Shown here: one piece after another, positions 7,860 to 15,643 of the stretch
Layout of the letters: every line of letters begins with the position of its first letter
How positions within the stretch are numbered: position 1 is the first letter of the stretch
From: Bryobacterales bacterium
GTDB lineage: Bacteria > Acidobacteriota > Terriglobia > Bryobacterales > Bryobacteraceae
Direction: 5' to 3'
NCBI GenBank assembly: GCA_016789785.1
Contig: JAEUQE010000210.1
Location: forward strand, 1 to 16,384
Length of the DNA: 16,384 nucleotides
The notes under the pieces: generated by a model
The model's database searches: none
Told to the model about the DNA's origin: nothing
Seen by the model: only the letters and a program-made list of their open reading frames with translations
Made by a program: the position numbers and the translations under genes

Positions 7860-9533
7860 ATGGCGAAACCGGTCAAGAAGAAACAGCCTGTGAAACAGCC
7901 CGTGCGGGAAGCTCGCGCGGATGGGATGGCAGACCTCGCAGGCCAGCCGAAACCCATCGGGCTTGATCCGCGAAACCGTTTGCTTTGGGCGATCGCGTTG
8001 GGGCTGGTCGTGGCCTGCTTTGTGGTCTATGCGCAGGTAGGGTCGCACGAGTTCATCAACTACGATGATCCGAAGTACGTCATCCAGAACCCCAACGTGA
8101 ATCGCGGGCTCACGGCGCAGGGCATCGCTTGGGCGTTTCGCACCTTCGACTACTACTACTGGCAGCCGCTGACGTGGATCTCGCACATGATCGACTGCCA
8201 GTTGTTCGGCTTGAATGCGGGACGTCATCATCTGGTGAATGTCGCGCTGCATGCGGTCAACGCGGTGCTGCTGTTTCTGGCGTTCTGGCAGTTCACCGGC
8301 GCCATGTGGCGAAGCGCGCTGGTGGCGGCTCTGTTCGCGGTGCATCCGCTGCGCGTTGAGTCCGTGGCATGGGTGGCGGAGCGCAAAGATGTGCTCAGCG
8401 GTCTTTTCTGGATGCTGACGCTGCTTGCCTACGGCTGGTATGTGCGCGCGCCTTCGATCGCGCGATTTGCGGCCTTGGAAGTTGCGTTTCTGTGCGGCAT
8501 CATGAGCAAGCCGAGCACGGTGACGTTGCCCTTCGTGCTGCTGTTGCTCGATTGGTGGCCGCTGGCGCGCATTCAATCGAAGGGCATTGTTGCGATGCTG
8601 CGTGAGAAACTGCCGATGTTCGTTGCCGTTGCCGCGGCAAGCGTGCTCACCTTCAGCGGCCAGCATCAGATGGGCGCGACTGTTTCGCTCACCGCGCTGC
8701 CGTTCTGGTTCCGCATCTGGAACGCGATCCAGAGCTACGTGCGCTATCTGGGCAAGTTTCTGTTGCCGGTCGATCTTGGAGTGCTGTATCCCTACGGAAA
8801 GATTCCCGCGGGCACGATGCTCGCATGCGCCTTGCTCTTGGGCGTGATCAGCACAATATTCTTTTTGCGCGCGCGGCGCAATGGCTATCTGCTGACCGGG
8901 TGGCTGTGGTATCTGGGCGCGATGGTGCCGATGAGCGGTCTGGCGCAGACCGGCTTGCAGGCGATGGCCGACCGGTTCACGTATCTGCCGATGATCGGAC
9001 TTGCGGTGCTGGTGGTGTGGGCGCTGGCCGATGCGGCGGAGCACTTTCGATTGCCGGCTCAGGTGGCCGCGCCAGTGGCGGGTCTGCTGCTGGGGGTTCT
9101 GGCGTTTGGCAGCTTCGTGCAGACTTCGCGATGGAAGAACAGCTTCACTTTGTTTGAACACACGGTGGCTGTGACGGCAGACAACGATGTGATGCACCTG
9201 AATCTTGCGGGGCTTTACCAGGAGCGTGGCGATCTGGAGAAGGCGGCGTCGCATTTCGAATCAGCGTTGCGCATTGAGCCGAACAACGTGGAGGCGCATT
9301 TCCTGGTGGGGCAGGTGTACTATCTGCGGCGCGACTTCCCAAAGTCTGTACGCCATCTGACGGCGGCGATCCGGCTCAAGCCGCAACACGTGGGTGCGCG
9401 CAAGCAACTCGCTGGTGTCTATCAACAAATGGGCAGTATTGTCGAAGCGCGGCAGGAGTTGATGCAAGTGCTGGAACTCGATCCGGGCGATGTGGAAGCG
9501 CGCGCGCGTCTCATGATGATGAGCCAGCCGTAG
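7860..9533 (+). CDS. TMTC-like polytopic membrane protein with C-terminal TPR repeats (putative GT-C glycosyltransferase)
   Basis: 557 residues. A Lys-rich cytoplasmic tail (1-38) is followed by a first membrane helix (about 41-60) and then FINYDDPKYVIQNP (65-78), where Asp69-Asp70 sit where GT-C enzymes keep their catalytic acidic residues in the first outer loop. The conserved WQPLTWISHMIDCQLFGL (101-118) and HPLRVESVAWVAERKD (162-177) precede about eight further membrane helices up to about 420. Three TPR units (about 443-550) include LAGLYQERGDLEKAASHFES. The layout matches eukaryotic TMTC O-mannosyltransferases and their bacterial relatives. The acceptor and donor are unknown, and enzymatic activity is inferred. 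The ATG at 7860 has GGAAAGG about 7 bases upstream. An in-frame extension back to 7512 is rejected because it runs antisense through aat and lacks family sequence. Likely first gene of a co-directional run. Confidence 0.83.
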   Translation: MAKPVKKKQPVKQPVREARADGMADLAGQPKPIGLDPRNRLLWAIALGLVVACFVVYAQVGSHEFINYDDPKYVIQNPNVNRGLTAQGIAWAFRTFDYYYWQPLTWISHMIDCQLFGLNAGRHHLVNVALHAVNAVLLFLAFWQFTGAMWRSALVAALFAVHPLRVESVAWVAERKDVLSGLFWMLTLLAYGWYVRAPSIARFAALEVAFLCGIMSKPSTVTLPFVLLLLDWWPLARIQSKGIVAMLREKLPMFVAVAAASVLTFSGQHQMGATVSLTALPFWFRIWNAIQSYVRYLGKFLLPVDLGVLYPYGKIPAGTMLACALLLGVISTIFFLRARRNGYLLTGWLWYLGAMVPMSGLAQTGLQAMADRFTYLPMIGLAVLVVWALADAAEHFRLPAQVAAPVAGLLLGVLAFGSFVQTSRWKNSFTLFEHTVAVTADNDVMHLNLAGLYQERGDLEKAASHFESALRIEPNNVEAHFLVGQVYYLRRDFPKSVRHLTAAIRLKPQHVGARKQLAGVYQQMGSIVEARQELMQVLELDPGDVEARARLMMMSQP

Positions 9534-9540
9534 GGCTCGC

Positions 9541-9569
9541 TCGAACAAGCCGGTTCGATATCATATCGA
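9541..9569 (+). promoter_or_regulatory. Overlapping small inverted repeats and -10-like box before the isomerase gene
   Basis: TCGAAC (9541-9546) pairs with GTTCGA (9553-9558), and TCGATA (9555-9560) pairs with TATCGA (9564-9569). The two hairpins share bases 9555-9558 and cannot form together. TATCAT (9559-9564) matches five of six bases of a -10 box and ends 6 bases before the ATG at 9571. No -35 is evident. Any regulatory meaning is a guess. Confidence 0.3.
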
Positions 9570-9570
9570 G

Positions 9571-10476
9571 ATGCGAATCGATCGACGCTCGCTTCTCAAC
9601 GCGGCTACGCTTGCGCCCTTGGCCGCTGCCATCAGTCCCTCCGTACTGAAAGCGCAAGCCAAACTGCGGCCCTTCCATCTGCGATATGGGCCTCGGATCG
9701 GGTTGGTTCCGAATCTTCCTGTGACGCGCCAGTTCGAGATCTATGCCGAGGCCGGATTCACTGCGTTCGAATACAACGGGCTTCCTTCGCATCCGTACTC
9801 CGAGATCGAAACGTTCCGCAAGAAGATGGATGAATTGAAGCTCAGCATGGGCGTGTTCGTGGTGAATCGCGGAGGATGGCGTCCCACGGCGATGCCGGAT
9901 CGTTCAGGCCATCGTACGCTGCTTGACGATGTGCGCAAGGCGGTGGAGATCCACAAGATCATCGGCAATGAAGCGGCCACGGTGACAAGCGGCCTTGCGG
10001 TGCCGCATCTGACCTTCGCGCAGCAGACTGCGAACGCCATCGAAGTGTTGAAGCGCGCGGCGGAGATTGTGGAGAAGACGAAGATGGTTCTGGTGCTGGA
10101 GCCGCTGAATCACAAGGTGGATCACGCCGGCTACTTTGTGGTGTACTCCGAGCACGCGGGCGAAATCATCGGCGGCGTGAATCATCCGCAGGTGAAGATT
10201 CTCTTCGACATGTATCATCAGCAGATTTCCGAAGGGAACATCATCAATCACATTCATCAGTACTGGGATTTGATTGGCTACTTCCAGATCGGCGATGTGC
10301 CGGGCCGCAGGGAGCCCTACACGGGAGAGATGAACTATCAGAATATCTTCAAAGCGATTCATGCCAAGGGCTACAAGGGGATTCTGGGCGGTGAGCATGG
10401 GCTGTCCGTTCCAGGCATGGAAGGTTTGAAGAAGTGCTTTGAAGCCTATCGCAAGGCCGACAACTGGGACGCCTGA
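9571..10476 (+). CDS. Hydroxypyruvate isomerase-like TIM-barrel protein with Tat-type signal
   Basis: 301 residues. The N-terminus MRIDRRSLLNAATLAPLAAA followed by a small-residue stretch ending near LKAQA (26-30) looks like a Tat signal with its twin Arg at 5-6. The rest is an AP-endonuclease-2-like (xylose isomerase-like) TIM barrel of the Hyi/OtnI type. Metal-ligand candidates are Glu177 (LVLEP), Asp213 (LFDMYHQQISEGN, the family hallmark), Gln239 (YFQIGD) and Glu275 (GGEHG). Their spacing matches the Glu-Asp-Gln-Glu set of E. coli OtnI/YgbM. Cytoplasmic Hyi enzymes interconvert hydroxypyruvate and tartronate semialdehyde; an exported homologue may act on another sugar, so the substrate is open. 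The ATG at 9571 has no real Shine-Dalgarno but a -10-like hexamer just upstream. It follows the TMTC-like gene by 37 bases and precedes a glycosyltransferase by 6. Confidence 0.87.
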   Translation: MRIDRRSLLNAATLAPLAAAISPSVLKAQAKLRPFHLRYGPRIGLVPNLPVTRQFEIYAEAGFTAFEYNGLPSHPYSEIETFRKKMDELKLSMGVFVVNRGGWRPTAMPDRSGHRTLLDDVRKAVEIHKIIGNEAATVTSGLAVPHLTFAQQTANAIEVLKRAAEIVEKTKMVLVLEPLNHKVDHAGYFVVYSEHAGEIIGGVNHPQVKILFDMYHQQISEGNIINHIHQYWDLIGYFQIGDVPGRREPYTGEMNYQNIFKAIHAKGYKGILGGEHGLSVPGMEGLKKCFEAYRKADNWDA

Positions 10477-10482
10477 TTCCGC

Positions 10483-12084
10483 TTGGCAAGAACGAAACCC
10501 AGACGCACGCTGAAACAAGAAGCCGCGAGTTCCACGCATGCGGTGCAGTGGCTGGAGTTGCACCCCGAACTTGCGGTTGGCGTTCTCATTGCGATGGTCA
10601 CGCTGGCGCACCTCTTCTATGCGGTCACCTATGCGCTGAACCCGGATGAAGCGCTGCAATACCACCTCGCGCACCGGCCGTCGTTGGGTGAAGCGTGGCG
10701 CATGAACAACACCAATGCACACCCGCCCTTCCTGAGCCTGGCACTGCATTTCTGGCGCAAGATCGGTACTTCGGAGTTATTCTTGCGCCTGATTCCGATC
10801 TTGAGCGGCGCAGGTTTTGTTTGGTTCAGCTTTGGATGGGCGCGTTTGGTATTGGGGCTTGTGCCGGCGCTTGTGTTCGCGGCGATTTCGGCGTTGATTC
10901 CGCCGGTGTATGCGATGTCGCAGGAACTGCGCCAGTATATGCCGATGATGCTGGGCATCGCTGCCGCGCTCTACTGGTTCGAACGCGCATGGGTGGATCG
11001 CCCGTTGCGCAACATGGCGATCAGCGCCACGGGGTTGCTGGTGGCGGTGCTGTCGAATTACTCCGCGGCATGGTTTGCGGCGGGCTTCGGATGCTATGGG
11101 CTGTGGCGTCTGGCAAGACAGCCGGTGGCGAGTGCGGCCCGCCTCACCTGGGCGCTCGGGCAGATAGCTGCGCTCGCTACTTATGCGGCGCTCTACGTGA
11201 CTCACCTCGCGAAACTTCGCCAATCAGAGCTTGCGGCGGGAGTGCAGGAAGGCTTCTTGCGAAGGTTGTACCGGCAACCAACCGACTCGATCGCGGACTA
11301 CCTTGCGTTCAACATGCCCGGACTGGTTGAGTACATCTTTGGGTCTAAGCTGTTTGCAGTGTTGGGTGTGGTGCTGTTGCTTGCAGGCATTGTGACGCTC
11401 TACCAGCGGCGAGCGCGCTGGCCGCATCATGCGGTGCCGGTGGCGTTGTTGCTGAGCGTGCCCGCCCTGTTGTGGATCGGTGCGGCGCTGGCTGGCCTTT
11501 ATCCGTTGGGCGGCTCCCGCCATTGCATGTTGTTCGCGATGCTCTTTGCGGTTCCGGTTTCCCTGGCAGTTGCAGAACTGGCGCGTGGCCGGGCGACGAT
11601 CGCTTTGAGTGGGACGCTGGCCTTCATGCTGATGCTGCAAATTGTCGCGATCCCCGAGGTGCGCACTCAGCAGCTCGAAGCGCAGCGGCGGGAGCACTTG
11701 AGAGAAGCTGTCGCATATTGGAAGCAACAAGCATCGCGCGGACTCACGTTCGTCGACTATCAGACGAGCCTGCTGCTCTGCTACTACTCGAATCCACAAC
11801 ACATGTGCACCGACCAGCGCAACGAGCACTTCCTCGACTACCAGATGGATGGTGGACGCGTGGCCGTGTCGCGCAACTGGTCTTTGCATCCGACGGCGTT
11901 CGTGGAAGAACTGCGGGAGTTGAAGCGCATCTATCAGCTTCCGCGCGGCGCCGAAGTGTGGGTGATCGATGGTGGCTGGGGCGAACCTCTCCATCGCATG
12001 CTGCAAGTACAGTATTCCGGCAGCGCCCTGCCGGGTCTGCGAGCCTTCGGCGGATCGACCGGTGTGTTTCGCGTGCCAAACTGA
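10483..12084 (+). CDS. GT-C (family 39 / ArnT-like) membrane glycosyltransferase
   Basis: 533 residues with about ten predicted membrane helices, the first at about 31-50. NPDEALQY (53-60) provides the Asp-Glu pair expected in the first outer loop of PMT/ArnT-type enzymes. AHPPF (79-83) is the typical HPP motif, and YPLGGSRHCMLFA (340-352) matches the region before the last helices. A soluble tail of about 130 residues (400-533) ends the protein and should lie outside the inner membrane. Relatives move a sugar from a polyprenyl-phosphate donor to a lipid or protein acceptor; neither is identified here. The frame opens with TTG at 10483, 6 bases after the isomerase stop and without a Shine-Dalgarno, so translational coupling is plausible. 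A GTG at codon 21 or a TTG at codon 26 would also keep the first helix. Confidence 0.82.
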   Translation: MARTKPRRTLKQEAASSTHAVQWLELHPELAVGVLIAMVTLAHLFYAVTYALNPDEALQYHLAHRPSLGEAWRMNNTNAHPPFLSLALHFWRKIGTSELFLRLIPILSGAGFVWFSFGWARLVLGLVPALVFAAISALIPPVYAMSQELRQYMPMMLGIAAALYWFERAWVDRPLRNMAISATGLLVAVLSNYSAAWFAAGFGCYGLWRLARQPVASAARLTWALGQIAALATYAALYVTHLAKLRQSELAAGVQEGFLRRLYRQPTDSIADYLAFNMPGLVEYIFGSKLFAVLGVVLLLAGIVTLYQRRARWPHHAVPVALLLSVPALLWIGAALAGLYPLGGSRHCMLFAMLFAVPVSLAVAELARGRATIALSGTLAFMLMLQIVAIPEVRTQQLEAQRREHLREAVAYWKQQASRGLTFVDYQTSLLLCYYSNPQHMCTDQRNEHFLDYQMDGGRVAVSRNWSLHPTAFVEELRELKRIYQLPRGAEVWVIDGGWGEPLHRMLQVQYSGSALPGLRAFGGSTGVFRVPN

Positions 12085-12104
12085 TGACCACATCAGGAAA
12101 GCCG

Positions 12105-12113
12105 TGATATGAT
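12105..12113 (+). promoter_or_regulatory. Extended -10 promoter candidate before the sulfatase gene
   Basis: TGATATGAT fits the extended -10 pattern TGn followed by TATGAT, five of six bases of consensus. The hexamer ends 9 bases before the ATG at 12123, so transcription would begin about 3 bases before the start codon. No Shine-Dalgarno precedes that ATG. The -35 at 17-base spacing (TGACCA) is weak, as is common for extended -10 promoters. Confidence 0.45.
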
Positions 12114-12122
12114 CCGCGACGA

Positions 12123-13652
12123 ATGACTTCACGGCGTGCGTTTCTTTCCACTTCCGCCGCGGCGCTCTCCGCCACTGCAATGCAGCCCGCGCGTCCCAAC
12201 GTACTCTTCATCATGGTAGACGAGATGCGATGGGATGCGTTGAGCGCGGAGCAGCATCCCGTGGTGCAGACGCCCAACCTCGATCGCCTCGCGAGGCAGG
12301 GCGTGCGGTTTTCAAACGCCTATACCGTCGCGCCCGTGTGCTCACCCTCGCGTGCGTGCACGTTCACGGGACGCTACGCCGATGTGAATGGCGTCACGGC
12401 GAATGGCATACCCGCGAATCAGGGTGAAGTGTTTCTGCCCTCCATCATGAGGCATCACGGCTATCACACAGCGATCGCCGGCAAGCTGCACTACACGCCA
12501 CGGCGCTTCGACTACGGCTTCGATCAGTTCTGGTCATTCTCGGCAGAGGGGCCGACGCCGGAACTCGGCCACAGTGCCTATCTTCAGCGCAAGCATGGAA
12601 AAGGGGCGGCGAAGTGGGCGATTGCCGACGGCACATGCCCCTGGCCCGATGATCCGCTGGGCCGCGATGTCGGCATCTTCCGGTATCCCGACGAAGACTT
12701 TGAAACCGAATGGTTGACCGAGCGTTCGATCGATTATCTGCGCAGCCGCAAGGAGAAGGCGCAGCCGTGGTTTCTATTTACCAGCTATCTGAAGCCTCAC
12801 TCACCGTCGGTGGAACCGAAGCGGTGGTTTGAGAAGTACGACCCCAACGCCATCCCAGTTCCAAACCTGCCCGCCAACATCAAGGAGCTTCGCGCCGCGC
12901 AGCAGGGCCGCGGCAAGCGTCAGTTCATCGACGATGAGCGGATGCTGCGTGTGATGAGCGCCGCCTACTACGGTGCGATCGCGCATGTGGATCAGCAGGT
13001 AGGCCGGCTTCTGGCGGAGTTGGACAAACTCGGCATGGCCGACAACACCATCGTGCTGTTCACCGCGGATCACGGCAACATGCTGGGGGATCGCGGACGC
13101 ATGTTCAAGAGCGTGATGTATGAGGGATCGTCGCATGTGCCGCTGATCTGGAGAGGCGTGAAAGGCGCGCGCGAGAACAGCGGCCGCGTGGAGAAGAAGA
13201 TCGTCGAGAACACGGATCTGATGCCGGCGATTTTCGATGCGTGTGGGCTTCCGCTGCCCGATCGCATGCAGGGCCGCAGTTTCGTAAAGTTGATGCGCGG
13301 CGGCGATTCGGCGTGGAAGGATCGATGTTACTCGCAGCTTCGCACGGCGATGGTTCGCGATAGCCGGTTAAAGTTCATCGACAACAGCCGAAGCTTGTCG
13401 GGCGAATTCGAGTTGTACGACATGCAGGAGGATCCGAAGGAGCAGCGGAATCTGGTTGCGGAGGTCAGGCATCGCGATCGCGTTGAGGATTACAAGCGGC
13501 AGTTGACCGAATGGCGCGCCGACAAGCCCGCTCCGGTGAAGGTCAGTGGCATGGCGACGCCCGCCTATGCGCAGATCAGCGAGGCGGAGCGCAAGGAGGC
13601 GGTGGAGAACGCGCCGGATCGTGTGGAGCGGCCCGTCAGGAAGAAGCGGTGA
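12123..13652 (+). CDS. Tat-exported formylglycine-type sulfatase
   Basis: 509 residues, a usual length for the S1 arylsulfatase family. A twin-Arg signal lies at the N-terminus (MTSRRAFLSTSAAALSATAM). The alkaline-phosphatase-fold domain begins with RPNVLFIMVDEMRWDAL (24-40), where Asp33 and Glu34 occupy the first metal-ligand position. The active-site motif is CSPSRACTFTGR (73-84); Cys73 in C-x-P-S-R is the residue converted to formylglycine. Further catalytic residues are Lys121 (GKLH), Lys224 and His226 (LKPHS), Asp316-His317 (TADHGNM) and Lys329. A C-terminal ELYDMQEDPKEQRNL (430-444) is typical. It hydrolyses a sulfate ester in the periplasm or outside the cell; no subfamily or substrate can be assigned by eye. 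It needs a formylglycine-generating enzyme or anSME, and neither is in the window. The ATG at 12123 lacks a Shine-Dalgarno. The tail after residue 465 is charged and variable. Confidence 0.93.
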   Translation: MTSRRAFLSTSAAALSATAMQPARPNVLFIMVDEMRWDALSAEQHPVVQTPNLDRLARQGVRFSNAYTVAPVCSPSRACTFTGRYADVNGVTANGIPANQGEVFLPSIMRHHGYHTAIAGKLHYTPRRFDYGFDQFWSFSAEGPTPELGHSAYLQRKHGKGAAKWAIADGTCPWPDDPLGRDVGIFRYPDEDFETEWLTERSIDYLRSRKEKAQPWFLFTSYLKPHSPSVEPKRWFEKYDPNAIPVPNLPANIKELRAAQQGRGKRQFIDDERMLRVMSAAYYGAIAHVDQQVGRLLAELDKLGMADNTIVLFTADHGNMLGDRGRMFKSVMYEGSSHVPLIWRGVKGARENSGRVEKKIVENTDLMPAIFDACGLPLPDRMQGRSFVKLMRGGDSAWKDRCYSQLRTAMVRDSRLKFIDNSRSLSGEFELYDMQEDPKEQRNLVAEVRHRDRVEDYKRQLTEWRADKPAPVKVSGMATPAYAQISEAERKEAVENAPDRVERPVRKKR

Positions 13653-13694
13653 GCGTCCCGTCCAATTGCAGCCTGCCGGTTTGTGTGTGCGATG

Positions 13695-13700
13695 TACACT
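13695..13700 (+). promoter_or_regulatory. -10-like hexamer directly before the antitoxin-like gene
   Basis: TACACT keeps the TA...T frame of a -10 box and ends 7 bases before the ATG at 13708, with no Shine-Dalgarno between. Transcription starting at or next to the ATG would give a leaderless mRNA. No convincing -35 is present at the right spacing. Confidence 0.35.
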
Positions 13701-13707
13701 ATCCATC

Positions 13708-13974
13708 ATGAGGCGGACGCAACTGTATCTGGATGAGCCACTATGGCGTGCGCTCCACGCCCGGGCGCGTCGCGAGAAAACGACGATTTCCGAGTTGGTC
13801 CGGTTGGCGGTTCGGGAGCGTTACACGGGTGGTCACGCCGAGCGGCAAGAAGCAATGCAGCAATTCATCGGAATCGCCAAGTCGCGGCCGGCCAAAGTCA
13901 GTAGCGTGGAGCAGATCAGGCGCCTGCGCAAGGGATCAAGGCTGGACAGACTCGCCGAAACAGGAAGCTGCTGA
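13708..13974 (+). CDS. VapB-like ribbon-helix-helix antitoxin/regulator (orphan)
   Basis: 88 residues starting with MRRTQLYLDEPLWRALHARA. The segment RTQLYLDE forms the DNA-contacting beta strand, and LWRALHARARREKTTISELVRLAVRER the two helices of a ribbon-helix-helix domain. The C-terminal part (about 48-88: AMQQFIGIAK, then RRLRKGSRLDRL) resembles the toxin-binding tail of VapB antitoxins. Such proteins bind a PIN-domain RNase and repress their own operon. No intact toxin gene follows: 35 bases later the minus-strand response regulator ends. The conserved reading starts at ATG 13708. A longer in-frame version from 13546 overlaps the sulfatase gene and is not family-like. It could still act alone as a transcription regulator. 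Confidence 0.8.
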   Translation: MRRTQLYLDEPLWRALHARARREKTTISELVRLAVRERYTGGHAERQEAMQQFIGIAKSRPAKVSSVEQIRRLRKGSRLDRLAETGSC

Positions 13975-14009
13975 TTGATTCTACGAGTGAAGCGTCGCCC
14001 TCGTGTCCG
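13968..14009 (+). pseudogene. Possible remnant of a VapC (PIN-domain) toxin start
   Basis: In a frame shifted by one base from the antitoxin, overlapping its last codons, the sequence reads LLIDSTSEAS. This resembles the first strand of PIN toxins (LLIDTSVW), and its place right behind a VapB tail is where vapC normally begins. The similarity covers only about seven residues. The remaining frame runs antisense through the response-regulator gene and shows no PIN acidic residues that I can recognise. It may be decayed toxin sequence or chance. Confidence 0.25.
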
Positions 14010-14747
14010 CTACTCCGCGCCTGGCGCCGCGACGAAGCGATAGCCAACTCCGCGCACGGTGAGCAAGTGCTTCGGGCGCGTCGGGTTGTCCTCAACATAG
14101 CGCCGCAAGCGCACGATGAAGTTGTCGATTGCGCGCGTGTCGGTGTCCTCGTGCAGACCCCACACTTCTTCCAGCATGCGCTGCCTCGACACCGGCTTTC
14201 CTTCGTGACGAATCAGGTATCGGAGCACGTTCGCCTCCATGAGGGTCAGCGGATACTTCTGACCGCGCACTTCCAGCTCCAGCCGGTCGAAGCTCACCAG
14301 TTTCCCGTCGAAGCAAAATTCTCCGACTGGCTCCGGTGGCGGCGCTGCCTGGGGCGCACTCGCGTTCAATGACGCTTGCAGCCATTCGCGGCGGCGCAGC
14401 AAACCGCCGATGCGCGCGATGAGAATCGGCAACTCGAAGGGCTTCGTCAGATAGTCATCCGCGCCCGCCGCAAAACCTCGCAACACATCATCCGGATGGC
14501 CGCGCGCGGTGAGCATCAATGTGGGAATGAACTGGCCCTTCTCGCGCATCTGCGTCATGACCGAGAATCCATCCATGCCGGGGAGCATCACGTCGAGGAC
14601 CACCACGTCAAAGGCGCTGGCCGCAAGCAGGTCGAGCGCGGCTTCGCCACTCTCCACTACGTCCACCTGATAGCCTTCGGCTTCGAGATTGAAGCGCAGC
14701 CCATTGGCGAGATGCTGCTCATCCTCCACCACCAGAATGCTGCTCAT
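14010..14747 (-). CDS. OmpR-family response regulator
   Basis: 245 residues. The receiver domain (about 3-118) has the acidic pair Asp9-Glu10 (VVEDE), phospho-acceptor Asp52 (LDVMLPGMDG), Thr80 and Lys102 (TKPF). A Pro/Ala-rich linker (about 127-141) leads to a winged-helix DNA-binding domain (about 143-240), with LTLMEANVLRYLI, VSRQRMLEEVWG, RAIDNFIVRLRRYVED and LLTVRGVGYRF all characteristic of the OmpR/PhoB C-terminal domain. The ATG at 14747 is used because MSSILVVEDE is the expected N-terminus, and it overlaps the kinase stop by four bases (ATGA). An in-frame extension to 14810 runs inside the kinase gene. It should be phosphorylated by that kinase; its target genes are unknown. Confidence 0.95.
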   Translation of the reverse strand: MSSILVVEDEQHLANGLRFNLEAEGYQVDVVESGEAALDLLAASAFDVVVLDVMLPGMDGFSVMTQMREKGQFIPTLMLTARGHPDDVLRGFAAGADDYLTKPFELPILIARIGGLLRRREWLQASLNASAPQAAPPPEPVGEFCFDGKLVSFDRLELEVRGQKYPLTLMEANVLRYLIRHEGKPVSRQRMLEEVWGLHEDTDTRAIDNFIVRLRRYVEDNPTRPKHLLTVRGVGYRFVAAPGAE

Positions 14748-15637
14748 TGCAGTACGGGAAGCTGAAGTACGAAGGTGCTGCCGGAGCCGGGCCCCTGGCT
14801 CTCCGCCCACACTCGCCCTCCGTGCCGTTTGGCGACGGCGCGCACGATGTAGAGGCCGAGTCCAGTGCCCTTCACCTTCGTTGCCTGCGGTCCGGGTACC
14901 CGGTAGAAGCGCTTGAAGATCTGCTTCAACTCCGTGGGTGGGATGCCAACTCCCGAGTCCGTTACGCGTACCGCGATGTGTTTGTCATCGACAGGTTGCG
15001 TGCTCAGGCGAATCCGGATTGGCGCGCGCGAGTACTTGACCGCGTTGTCGAGAAGGTTCATCACGGCGGCCTGCAACTCCTCGGTATCACCAAGCACGGC
15101 GATATGGGGGCCAGGATCATACGCGAGCGATTCGTCGTTTAAGTGATGCAACGTGCGCGCCCGCTGCAGGCAATCCTCCAGCAATCCGCCGAGGTCGATC
15201 CTTACGCGATGCGGCTTGCGCGCACTCGACGCCATGCGTCCCGTGCGGAGGATCTGCTCGATGGTGTTGAGCAGACGCTCGCTGTCCTGCAGCATAATGC
15301 CGTAGAATTCCTTGCGCTTGTCCTCGTCGACATTGCGTGTCTGCAATGTCTGCAAGTAAAGGCGGATGGAGGCAACGGGCGTCTTCAACTCGTGCGTGAC
15401 GGCGTTGATAAACGCATCCTGTTGCTCATTGCGGCGGATCTCACGAACAAGGAAAGTCGTGTTCAACACTACTCCACTGATGATGACGGCGAGGAGCACC
15501 ACGCCGAGAAACAACAGCAAGCCCGTGCGCCAGTTGAGGATCACCCAACCGACGTACAGCAGCACGCTGATGGAAATGAGACCAACGCCGAGCGCGATGA
15601 AGAAGGCGATGGACTTCTGGCGGCCCGCGACAACCAC
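14744..15637 (-). CDS. Two-component sensor histidine kinase with almost no sensor loop
   Basis: 297 residues if started at GTG 15637. Two membrane helices (about 11-34 and 40-64) are joined by only about five residues (NWRTG), so no periplasmic sensor domain exists. This is the layout called intramembrane-sensing. The HisKA domain has the H-box FINAVTHELKTPVASIRLYL with His82. The ATPase domain has the N-box NLLDNAVKYS (194-203), G1 DSGVGIPP (227-234), F-box IFKRFYR (240-246) and G2 GTGLGLYIV (257-265). It autophosphorylates His82 and passes phosphate to the overlapping response regulator. The open frame extends to a TTG at 15721, but that part would be translated across an intrinsic terminator and contains no helix, so GTG 15637 is preferred. 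No Shine-Dalgarno is visible. The signal sensed is unknown. Confidence 0.9.
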   Translation of the reverse strand: MVVAGRQKSIAFFIALGVGLISISVLLYVGWVILNWRTGLLLFLGVVLLAVIISGVVLNTTFLVREIRRNEQQDAFINAVTHELKTPVASIRLYLQTLQTRNVDEDKRKEFYGIMLQDSERLLNTIEQILRTGRMASSARKPHRVRIDLGGLLEDCLQRARTLHHLNDESLAYDPGPHIAVLGDTEELQAAVMNLLDNAVKYSRAPIRIRLSTQPVDDKHIAVRVTDSGVGIPPTELKQIFKRFYRVPGPQATKVKGTGLGLYIVRAVAKRHGGRVWAESQGPGSGSTFVLQLPVLQ

Positions 15638-15643
15638 GCTTCT

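Noticed and set aside
7833..9254. 473-residue open frame on the minus strand opposite the TMTC-like gene
   Set aside because: Its composition is dominated by Arg, Gln and His with no fold-like pattern, as expected for an antisense shadow of a membrane protein gene.
11224..12180. 318-residue minus-strand frame opposite the glycosyltransferase
   Set aside because: It is rich in Gln, Arg and His, has no family motif, and overlaps a well-supported gene.
13546..13707. 54-residue N-terminal extension of the antitoxin-like protein
   Set aside because: It overlaps the sulfatase gene out of frame and is Arg-rich, and the ribbon-helix-helix fold begins at ATG 13708.
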